Assembly (NCBI GenBank): GCA_937129505.1
Contig: CAKZNJ010000475.1
Span: 1-6,112, forward strand
Length of the DNA stretch: 6,112 nt
Origin: an uncultured Anaerolineae bacterium
GTDB taxonomy: Bacteria > Chloroflexota > Anaerolineae > Anaerolineales > UBA4823
Direction: 5' to 3'
Shown here piece by piece: positions 1 through 5,581 of the stretch (the first letter of the stretch is position 1; every line of letters begins with the position of its first letter). The notes beneath the pieces are model-generated. The model made no database searches. It saw only the letters and a list, made by a program, of their open reading frames with translations, and had not been told where the DNA came from. The translations under genes and the position numbers were made by a program.

Positions 1-626
1 TCAATATCGAGCAATTGCCCGGCTTGGATAATTGCCCGTGTTAGAGCAATATCTTCAGCGCTGGGGGTCGGATCGCCGCTGGGGTGATTATGGATGACGA
101 TGATTGCCGCAGCGTTCAAGCGTACCGCTTGGCGGAAGATTTCCCCCACTCGAACCTGAGCGGAGTTGAGTGAGCCGCGGACAAGCGGGTGAATCTCTAC
201 TACATGGTTACGAGTGTCAAGAATGAGAACGCGCAACTCTTCTTGTTCCAAACCGCTCATCTCATGATCAACCAGCATGAACGCGTCTTCAGGGCTGCGA
301 ATAGTTGGCTTTTCGTCGGATTCGAGGCGCATTCGGTTGCCTAACTCTAGGGCAGCTTTGATTTGGGCGGCTTTTGCCGGACCGATACCGTGTTGGGCGC
401 TCAACTCTTGAAAAGAGGCGCGATGAATGCCGAGGATATTACGAAATTGACGCAAAAGGCGATGCCCAATCTGGACAGCGTTCTCTCCCGGTAAACCGGT
501 GCGAATCAGGATCGCTAATAGCTCAGCACTGGTCAACGCACTAGCGCCTTTTTCGGCTAATCGTTCACGAGGGCGATCGGTTTTTGGTAAGTCCTGAATG
601 CGAAACTTCACTGGGGGCTCGCTCAT
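1..626 (-). CDS. radC: RadC family JAB/MPN (JAMM) domain protein, C-terminus cut by window edge
   Basis: A reading frame enters from the left edge on the minus strand and gives 208 complete codons. Residues about 9-27 (IQDLPKTDRPRERLAEKG) match the usual RadC N-terminus. Residues 79-98 hold a helix-hairpin-helix-like segment (HGIGPAKAAQIKAALELG). The C-terminal JAB/MPN domain carries the metal-binding motif HNHPSGDPTPSAED at 179-192, with His179, His181 and Asp192 as expected zinc ligands, plus GSLNS at 151-155. RadC proteins are usually about 220-230 residues, so perhaps 15-20 are missing. I chose the ATG at 626 because AAGGA lies 7 nt upstream (634-638) and it places the conserved N-terminus correctly. 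An in-frame ATG at 650 would add 8 residues. The family was named for DNA repair, but that role is disputed and the biochemical activity is uncertain. It is divergent from the zinc-ribbon gene. Confidence 0.95.
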   Translation of the reverse strand, partial: MSEPPVKFRIQDLPKTDRPRERLAEKGASALTSAELLAILIRTGLPGENAVQIGHRLLRQFRNILGIHRASFQELSAQHGIGPAKAAQIKAALELGNRMRLESDEKPTIRSPEDAFMLVDHEMSGLEQEELRVLILDTRNHVVEIHPLVRGSLNSAQVRVGEIFRQAVRLNAAAIIVIHNHPSGDPTPSAEDIALTRAIIQAGQLLDI

Positions 627-700
627 CGGTTTTTCCTTGCTGATTGGCATAAAGTTTGCATTTCCTATCGTGTGGTTTAGGTTTCTAATTTCCAGCTACG

Positions 701-709
701 TGCTATAAT
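701..709 (+). promoter_or_regulatory. Extended -10 promoter element for the zinc-ribbon gene
   Basis: TGC followed by a perfect TATAAT (704-709) forms an extended -10 element (TGnTATAAT). The -35 region 16-17 bp upstream is poor (about TTTCTA or GTTTCT at 681-687), which extended -10 promoters tolerate. Transcription would start near 716, about 17 nt before the ATG at 733. An AAGGA at 724-728, 4 nt before the ATG, is the likely ribosome binding site. No convincing promoter for the divergent radC gene is visible in the same 650-732 gap. Confidence 0.6.
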
Positions 710-732
710 CAGAACGGTTTTTTAAGGATTGC

Positions 733-1191
733 ATGGATACCAATACCTTTCGGAACTTGATTTTGCTTCTAACTGCTTGGGGGGGAGCATTTCTGGCAGC
801 CTTATGGTTGAGTCTGGTTATTTGGACTTATCGGGACATACGTCAGCGAACGCGAGACCGATTGGCACGCATCCTAGCTATCCTTGTTGTGACCGTTTTG
901 TTTTTGCCCGGCATGGTCATCTATTGGATTTTACGTCCAGCGCGCACACTGGAGGACGAATACCAGCAGACATTGGAAGAAGAAGCCCTCTTGCAATCCA
1001 TCGAAGAGGCAGTTTTATGCCCGGGATGTTCGCGAAAGACTGAACCTGATTGGATGGTTTGTCCCTCTTGCCATACCAAACTGCGCAAGCAGTGTCATCA
1101 GTGCCGGCGTTTGCTGGAGTTGGCATGGAATATTTGCCCCTATTGCGCGACCCCTGTGACAGGAATGCGAAAGGAAGAAAAAGACCTGTGA
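733..1191 (+). CDS. Small membrane protein with two hydrophobic helices and a C-terminal double zinc ribbon
   Basis: The product is 152 residues of unknown function. Residues 8-33 and 47-67 are strongly hydrophobic and likely membrane helices, joined by an Arg-rich loop (34-46, six Arg). An acidic, probably helical linker follows (73-93, rich in Glu). The C-terminus has four CxxC knuckles: C96/C99 (CPGC), C110/C113 (CPSC), C121/C124 (CHQC) and C135/C138 (CPYC). This is the pattern of two tandem zinc ribbons (DZR/DZANK type), each likely binding one zinc. The helix-loop-helix part loosely resembles the N-terminal module of phospholipase D/cardiolipin synthase proteins (PLDc_N), but no catalytic domain follows. 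The start at 733 has an AAGGA and an extended -10 promoter upstream. The stop codon lies inside a terminator stem, so the gene is probably monocistronic. A role as a scaffold or adaptor is only a guess. Confidence 0.85.
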   Translation: MDTNTFRNLILLLTAWGGAFLAALWLSLVIWTYRDIRQRTRDRLARILAILVVTVLFLPGMVIYWILRPARTLEDEYQQTLEEEALLQSIEEAVLCPGCSRKTEPDWMVCPSCHTKLRKQCHQCRRLLELAWNICPYCATPVTGMRKEEKDL

Positions 1192-1215
1192 GCAAGAGAT
1201 GGCTCACAGGTCTTT
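1180..1215. terminator. Bidirectional intrinsic terminator between the zinc-ribbon gene and eno
   Basis: A perfect 14-bp inverted repeat, AAAGACCTGTGAGC (1180-1193) and its complement (1202-1215), encloses an 8-nt loop. On the minus strand the stem runs into TTTTT, giving a good intrinsic terminator for eno, whose stop codon ends 7 bp before the stem (1223). On the plus strand the stem is followed by TTT and then ATTTTT a few bases on, so it can also terminate the zinc-ribbon gene. That gene's TGA stop (1189-1191) lies within the left arm. Confidence 0.85.
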
Positions 1216-1222
1216 CGGATTT

Positions 1223-2521
1223 TTAACTTCTTTTGAAATTCAAGGCGTTCCAGCCAGCGTAAGCGCCTGTATCGCCCAACTCTTCCTCGATACGCAACAG
1301 TTGATTGTATTTTGCCACCCGATCGGAGCGTGCGGGAGCGCCGGTCTTGATTTGCCCCATGTTCAAGGCAACGACCAGGTCGGCGATCGTCGTGTCTTCT
1401 GTTTCGCCCGAGCGGTGCGAGGTAACCGTCTTCCAGCCGGCGCGATGGCAGATTTCAACCGCTTCGATCGTTTCGGTGAGCGTGCCAATTTGATTGAGTT
1501 TGACCAAAAGCGCATTGGCAACTTTTTCACGAATGCCACGGCGGACTCGTTCGGGATTGGTTACTAAGAGATCGTCTCCGACGATCTGGATTCGGCCGCC
1601 CAATTCTTGGTTTAATAGAGTCCATCCTTCCCAATCGTCTTGAGCTAAACCATCTTCGAGGGAAACGATAGGATATTGGTCGATCCAAGATTTCCAGAAA
1701 GCTACCATTTGCTCGCTGGTGAGTTTCTTGCCTTCCCGGCGCAAGTTATACAAGCGGGTGTCCTCCTCGAAAAGCTCCGAAGCGGCTGGGTCAAGGGCTA
1801 TGCCAATTTGTTCACCAGCTTTGTAGCCGGCTTTTTCGATAGCGGCGAGGATGACCTCGATCGCTTCGACGTTCGCTTTTAGCGCCGGTGCATAACCTCC
1901 TTCATCGCCCACCAGTGCGGTGTAACCACGCTCTTTGAGTACAGCCTTAAGCGCTTGGTAGATTTCTGAACACCATTGCAGACCTTCTGCGAAGGAAGAG
2001 GCGCCGAGGGGCATGATCATGAATTCCTGAGCGTCGGTAGATTGCCAACCGGTGTGGGCGCCTCCGTTGAGAATGTTCATCTGGGGAACTGGCAGAACAT
2101 GCGCATAAACGCCGCCGATGTAGCGATAGAGAGGCAGGCTGAGCGCGTTGGCGGCTGCCTTGGCAACCGCTAGACTGACGCCCAGAATAGCATTCGCGCC
2201 AAGTTTTGATTTGTTTGGCGTGCCGTCCAGCTCGATCATCGCCAAATCGATCCCTCGTTGATCGGTGGCATCCCAGCCGATGAGTAAATCGGCGATTTCT
2301 TCGTTTACGTGTTCAACTGCTTTCAACACCCCTTTGCCGTTGAAGCGGCTTTTATCTCCATCACGGAGTTCAAGCGCTTCGTGGACACCAGTGGAAGCTC
2401 CTGAAGGAACGGCTGCTCTTCCCCAACTTCCATCCATGAGGGTTACTTCGACCTCAACCGTAGGGTTACCACGCGAATCCAGAATTTCGCGCCCGACAAT
2501 ATCTTCAATCATTGTATCCAT
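1223..2521 (-). CDS. eno: Enolase (phosphopyruvate hydratase)
   Basis: This 432-residue protein is full length for a bacterial enolase. It interconverts 2-phosphoglycerate and phosphoenolpyruvate in the cytoplasm, using two magnesium ions. The N-terminus (REILDSRGNPTVEVEV, 11-26) and mobile loop SGASTG (40-45) are typical. By family alignment, the catalytic and metal residues are His156, Glu166 (QEF), Glu207 (GDEGG), Asp244 (ALDPAASE), Glu289 (SLEDG), the GDD at 315-317, Lys341 in the signature LLVKLNQIGTLTET, SHRSGETED at 368-376 and Lys392. The loop between His156 and QEF is one residue longer than the common HADNN form and reads HTGWQSTDAQEF. The start at 2521 has GAGG (2528-2531) 6 nt upstream; an in-frame ATG at 2512 is less well placed. 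It lies 97 bp downstream of pyrG and ends at a strong terminator. Confidence 0.98.
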   Translation of the reverse strand: MDTMIEDIVGREILDSRGNPTVEVEVTLMDGSWGRAAVPSGASTGVHEALELRDGDKSRFNGKGVLKAVEHVNEEIADLLIGWDATDQRGIDLAMIELDGTPNKSKLGANAILGVSLAVAKAAANALSLPLYRYIGGVYAHVLPVPQMNILNGGAHTGWQSTDAQEFMIMPLGASSFAEGLQWCSEIYQALKAVLKERGYTALVGDEGGYAPALKANVEAIEVILAAIEKAGYKAGEQIGIALDPAASELFEEDTRLYNLRREGKKLTSEQMVAFWKSWIDQYPIVSLEDGLAQDDWEGWTLLNQELGGRIQIVGDDLLVTNPERVRRGIREKVANALLVKLNQIGTLTETIEAVEICHRAGWKTVTSHRSGETEDTTIADLVVALNMGQIKTGAPARSDRVAKYNQLLRIEEELGDTGAYAGWNALNFKRS

Positions 2522-2544
2522 ACTTCACCTCGTTGAGAAATATC

Positions 2545-2597
2545 TTTTCACCTGTGTGCAGAGAGCGGATCTGCCCGCAGGAATCTGTTTGTGAAAA
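2545..2597. repeat. Inverted repeat in the pyrG-eno gap
   Basis: TTTTCAC (2545-2551) and its exact complement GTGAAAA (2591-2597) flank 39 bp that contain smaller pairing segments: CAGA/TCTG, and a GCGG/CCGC pair around 2565-2577. On the minus strand this lies between a possible eno promoter and the eno ribosome binding site, so it could fold in the eno leader RNA. No T-run follows, so it is not an obvious terminator. The arms are short and a chance match is possible. Confidence 0.3.
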
Positions 2598-2605
2598 TCA
2601 TCATA

Positions 2606-2611
2606 AGTATA
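2606..2611 (-). promoter_or_regulatory. Possible -10 element of an eno promoter
   Basis: On the minus strand this reads TATACT, one mismatch from the TATAAT consensus, just past the pyrG stop codon. There is no good -35 at 16-18 bp: that position falls within the end of pyrG and reads about GGCATC. If used, it would give eno a leader of about 75-80 nt that includes the inverted repeat. Read-through from pyrG is an equally possible source of eno transcription, since no clear terminator separates the two genes. Confidence 0.3.
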
Positions 2612-2618
2612 CCCCGAT

Positions 2619-4346
2619 TTATTCCGCAGATGCCACCTTTGAAGCAGGAATTGGGTTTTGGCCGTCTCCTTTCTCATCTACTCGATTGGTCGGAATCGGT
2701 GTTTGGTGTATGCGCTGTTTTGCCCGCTCGTGTACAGCCTGGATAAAAGCGACAAACAAGGGATGCGGGCGGTTGGGGCGAGAGAGAAACTCGGGATGAA
2801 ACTGCGTGCCAAGCATAAAGGGATGATCGGCTAGCTCGGCGATTTCGACCAGTTTTCCATCGGGTGAGATCCCCGAAAACACCATCCCATGCTGGGAGAA
2901 AAGCTCGCGATATGCATTGTTGAACTCAAATCGGTGGCGATGGCGTTCATAGATGATGCTTTTCTCGATGAACCGAGCGTAGGCTGCGGCTGCTTTTGTG
3001 TTTGGCACTAAACGACAAGGATACAACCCTAGGCGCATCGTGCCGCCCATATCGGCAATGTCCCGTTGGTCGGGCATCAGGTCAATGACAGGGTGATCGG
3101 TCGAGCGATCGAACTCGGTCGAGTTTACATGATCGCTTCCAAGGACATGGCGGCCGAATTCGACCGCCATCAGTTGCATACCTAGGCACAACCCAAGGTA
3201 GGGCACTTTATTTTCACGGGCATAGCGCGCCGCTTGGATTTTCCCTTCCGTGCCGCGACTGCCAAAGCCACCAGGGACGATAATCCCATCGACATCCTTT
3301 AGCACCTCCCATCCTTTCCCTTTTTCGAGATCCGAGGAGTGCACCCACGCTAAGTCTACTTCGAGGTCGAGATGTAAAGCTGCGTGTTTTACCGCTTCAC
3401 GCACACTGAGATAGGCATCATGAAGCTCGACGTATTTGCCCACAAGGGCAACTTTGATAACCGGTTTAGGAGCGCGAACTTTCTCGATAAGTTGACTCCA
3501 TTGTGTCCAGTCGGGCTGCTGGCGTGCCCGAAGACCTAAGCGGGTTAGGACATAATCCCCAGCGCCCATTTTTTCAAGGATAAGCGGCACTTCGTAAAGA
3601 ATCGGGGTGGTTACCATGGGAAAAATTGCTTTGCTTTCAACGTCGCAAAATAAAGCGATCTTGTCCACTAAATCGTTATCTACCGGATGGTCGGAGCGGG
3701 GAACGATGATGTCTGGGGAAATGCCGATTGAACGCAGCTCGCGCACCGAGTGTTGGGTGGGTTTTGTCTTTAACTCACAGGTGGCGGCGATATAGGGTAG
3801 CCAAGTAACATGGATGTAGAGGGTGTTTTCGCGGCCGATGTCTTTCCTCATCTGGCGAATTGCTTCTAAAAAAGGCAGGGACTCAATGTCGCCAACCGTG
3901 CCACCGATTTCTACAAGGACGATTTCTGCGCCGGTCGTTTTGGCGACCAGAGCGATGCGGCGCTTGATCTCGTTGGTGATATGAGGGATGACCTGGATTG
4001 TGCCGCCCAAAAAATCACCGCGCCGTTCTTTAGCGATAATTTCTGCGTACACTTGGCCGGTGGTAACATTGCAAACGCGGTTTAAACTGACGTCGATAAA
4101 GCGCTCGTAATGACCTAAATCTAAATCGGTCTCTGCTCCATCGTCTAGGACGAAGACCTCTCCATGTTGATAGGGACTCATCGTACCGGGATCGACGTTG
4201 ATATAGGGATCAAGCTTTTGCACAGCGACTTTAAAGCCGCGTTCTTTAAGCAATCGACCGAGAGCGGCTGCAGTTACCCCTTTCCCGACAGAACTGACCA
4301 CACCACCGGTAAAAAAGATATATTTCGGTTGAATGATTTCATCCAT
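2619..4346 (-). CDS. pyrG: CTP synthase (glutamine-hydrolysing)
   Basis: This 575-residue protein makes CTP from UTP, ATP and glutamine, the last step of de novo pyrimidine nucleotide synthesis. The N-terminal synthetase domain (about 1-270) has the P-loop-like FFTGGVVSSVGKG (11-23), KLDPYINVDPGTMSP (44-58), the metal/CTP region EIGGTVGDIES (146-156) and KTKPTQHSVREL (193-204). The C-terminal class I glutaminase domain (about 297-540) has the oxyanion loop GGFGSRG (359-365), nucleophile Cys387 in GLCLGMQ, and the His517/Glu519 pair in QFHPEF. All key residues are present. Most bacterial enzymes have about 530-550 residues; the excess is a Pro- and charge-rich tail (about 540-575). The start at 4346 has a strong GGAGG (4357-4361) 10 nt upstream. 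It lies between the Roadblock gene and eno on the same strand. Confidence 0.98.
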   Translation of the reverse strand: MDEIIQPKYIFFTGGVVSSVGKGVTAAALGRLLKERGFKVAVQKLDPYINVDPGTMSPYQHGEVFVLDDGAETDLDLGHYERFIDVSLNRVCNVTTGQVYAEIIAKERRGDFLGGTIQVIPHITNEIKRRIALVAKTTGAEIVLVEIGGTVGDIESLPFLEAIRQMRKDIGRENTLYIHVTWLPYIAATCELKTKPTQHSVRELRSIGISPDIIVPRSDHPVDNDLVDKIALFCDVESKAIFPMVTTPILYEVPLILEKMGAGDYVLTRLGLRARQQPDWTQWSQLIEKVRAPKPVIKVALVGKYVELHDAYLSVREAVKHAALHLDLEVDLAWVHSSDLEKGKGWEVLKDVDGIIVPGGFGSRGTEGKIQAARYARENKVPYLGLCLGMQLMAVEFGRHVLGSDHVNSTEFDRSTDHPVIDLMPDQRDIADMGGTMRLGLYPCRLVPNTKAAAAYARFIEKSIIYERHRHRFEFNNAYRELFSQHGMVFSGISPDGKLVEIAELADHPFMLGTQFHPEFLSRPNRPHPLFVAFIQAVHERAKQRIHQTPIPTNRVDEKGDGQNPIPASKVASAE

Positions 4347-4383
4347 AATAAATTTACCTCCGTGACCTGCGTTTGCTAATTAC

Positions 4384-4423
4384 AAAAGACGTGGGGAGGA
4401 TGCTGATTAGCTGCCTCCCCACG
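4384..4423 (-). terminator. Intrinsic terminator after the Roadblock gene, possibly a pyrG leader attenuator
   Basis: CGTGGGGAGG (4390-4399) pairs perfectly with CCTCCCCACG (4414-4423). The 14-nt loop contains a further GCT/AGC pair (4402-4404 with 4409-4411). Read on the minus strand, the stem is followed by TCTTTTG (4389-4383), a short U-rich tail. There is no T-run on the plus strand. It sits 33 bp past the Roadblock stop codon and about 38 bp before the pyrG ATG. The simple reading is a terminator separating the two genes. If pyrG has a promoter upstream of it, the hairpin would lie in the pyrG leader and could attenuate expression. Confidence 0.7.
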
Positions 4424-4456
4424 AGGAGTATGTCATGTTTCTTGCACGGCATTGCG

Positions 4457-4831
4457 TTACCCTACCATGGTTTCAAGGTCTTCCGCTGCGCGACGCATTT
4501 CTAGGAAGACCAACCCCAATTTAGCGTTCTGTCGAGCCAAGACTGTTAAGACAGCCTCTTGGCCAACAGCGGTCAAGATCACAAAACCGTTCGAGCCTCG
4601 GATGTAGACCTGATCGAGTGCGCCTCGGCGCAATTCGATAGAGATCCGTTCTCCTAGGCTCAACATTGCGGCTGACATTGCAGAAACACGGTCTTCTTCT
4701 ACTTCGGTCGGTAAAGCTGAAGCCATGATGAGCCCATCCACAGAGACAAGGGCGGAGGCTTCGATTTCGGGCGATGCCGTTTGCATCGCTCGCAATCGGG
4801 CTACCATTTTCTCTGTGCGCGATTCAATCAT
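4457..4831 (-). CDS. Roadblock/LC7 domain protein (MglB-like)
   Basis: This 124-residue protein consists almost wholly of one Roadblock/LC7 domain. Visible family features are the strand-turn SALVSVDGLIMASALP (about 26-41), the helix SAMSAAMLSLGERIS (50-64), the strand pair VYIRGSNGFVILTAVG (75-90) and the C-terminal segment ending LEMRRAAEDLE (110-120). Bacterial members such as MglB form dimers that regulate Ras-like GTPases or act as scaffolds in motility, polarity or signalling. No GTPase gene is in the window, so the partner is unknown. I chose the ATG at 4831 because AGAGGA (4837-4842) lies 5 nt upstream and the domain starts soon after. A longer frame to 4948 would add 39 basic, low-complexity residues and overlap the divergent gene. 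A terminator-like hairpin follows the stop. Confidence 0.88.
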   Translation of the reverse strand: MIESRTEKMVARLRAMQTASPEIEASALVSVDGLIMASALPTEVEEDRVSAMSAAMLSLGERISIELRRGALDQVYIRGSNGFVILTAVGQEAVLTVLARQNAKLGLVFLEMRRAAEDLETMVG

Positions 4832-4931
4832 ACGCGTCCTCTTGGTGCTGAGTTTACCATACTTCCCTTTGTTGCGCACGAGAGATTTGACCTTCACAGC
4901 CTTTCTGCTCCATGTTAAACTATTCTTTCGT
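4832..4931. promoter_or_regulatory. Divergent promoter region between the Roadblock and Ig-like genes
   Basis: This 100-bp stretch lies between two divergent start codons and should hold both promoters. For the rightward gene, TTGACC (4887-4892) is a good -35, but the -10 at 18 bp spacing (CATGTT, 4911-4916) is weak. TAAACT at 4916-4921 is better but spaced too far. For the leftward Roadblock gene, TATGGT (4856-4861) or TAAACT (4851-4856) on the minus strand could be a -10, without a clear -35. Open frames cross the region on both strands but show no family similarity there. Confidence 0.4.
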
Positions 4932-5573
4932 ATGTTTTCAGAATTCAAAAAGTGGCTCTTTCTTCCCTTGATTTTGGTTTTGGCAGGTATGTTGGTTCAG
5001 AGTTCGTTGAATCCTGCCCATGCAAAGGATCGTCGGGCTATCGTGCCCCGCATCGAGATCAGCGAACCCAAACCCGGTCAAGCTCTGCAGGGCAGTGTGC
5101 GCATCATCGGCAGTACCAACATTCGGAACTTTCACCGCTCCGAACTGGCATTCTCGTATCAGAATAATCCCACAGATACGTGGTTTATTCTCGCCGAAAG
5201 CGATCAAGGTGTGGTCGATGAAGTCCTCGCTATTTGGGACACGACGGTTATCACCGATAACATCTATCAATTGCGTTTGACCGTAACGACAAAGGACGCT
5301 CAGAGGCATGTTTATATGGTTGAAGGATTAAGGGTGCGAAATTATACGGCGATTGAAACCGACACCCCCCAACCCCAACCAGAGCGACAGGATACGTTTG
5401 AGAATGCAACCACCCCGCAAGCCACTCAACCCGTCAATACACCCACTCCTTTACCTACCAACCCCCTTAATCTAAGCCATACCGACCTTACCCAAAGCGC
5501 TCTCAAAGGCGTGGGAATTGCTACCCTGTTATTTCTCTTGGGAATAGTAATTGCGATCTTTCGCAAAGGATAA
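4932..5573 (+). CDS. Secreted Ig-like domain protein with C-terminal membrane anchor
   Basis: This 213-residue protein has no assigned function. Residues 1-31 look like a signal peptide: basic FKKW, hydrophobic LFLPLILVLAGMLV, and probable cleavage after AHA (29-31). Residues about 37-138 look like one beta-sandwich domain (IEISEPKPGQALQGSVRIIGS at the start, alternating strands such as YQLRLTVTT at 112-120), in the style of Ig-like accessory domains of exported proteins. A Thr/Pro/Gln-rich linker (about 142-180) leads to a C-terminal hydrophobic helix (about 192-210) and a basic FRKG end. The domain should sit outside the cell, tethered at its C-terminus. I start at 4932 because this gives a clean signal peptide; the frame opens earlier (4725) but the added part is antisense to the Roadblock gene. 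No clear Shine-Dalgarno precedes the ATG. It lies 8 bp upstream of pth. Confidence 0.8.
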   Translation: MFSEFKKWLFLPLILVLAGMLVQSSLNPAHAKDRRAIVPRIEISEPKPGQALQGSVRIIGSTNIRNFHRSELAFSYQNNPTDTWFILAESDQGVVDEVLAIWDTTVITDNIYQLRLTVTTKDAQRHVYMVEGLRVRNYTAIETDTPQPQPERQDTFENATTPQATQPVNTPTPLPTNPLNLSHTDLTQSALKGVGIATLLFLLGIVIAIFRKG

Positions 5574-5581
5574 TAAAGGTA

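Noticed and set aside
917..1207. Minus-strand 96-codon frame opposite the zinc-ribbon gene
   Set aside because: It is antisense to a gene with four clear CxxC knuckles and starts within the terminator region.
1199..2594. Several open frames on the plus strand opposite eno
   Set aside because: They are antisense shadows of a strongly conserved gene, with no recognisable domains or start signals.
2522..2618. A pyrG terminator in the pyrG-eno gap
   Set aside because: The only dyad has short arms and no T-run, so it does not meet the pattern of an intrinsic terminator.
4725..4931. Upstream extension of the Ig-like gene to 4725
   Set aside because: It is antisense to the Roadblock coding region and would bury the obvious signal peptide at residue 70.
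4832..4948. Upstream extension of the Roadblock gene to an ATG at 4948 (39 more residues)
   Set aside because: The extension is basic low-complexity sequence outside the domain, overlaps the divergent Ig-like gene's start, and the ATG at 4831 has a well-placed AGAGGA.
4938..5309. Minus-strand 123-codon frame opposite the Ig-like gene
   Set aside because: It is antisense to a gene with a clear signal peptide and anchor, and shows no family features.
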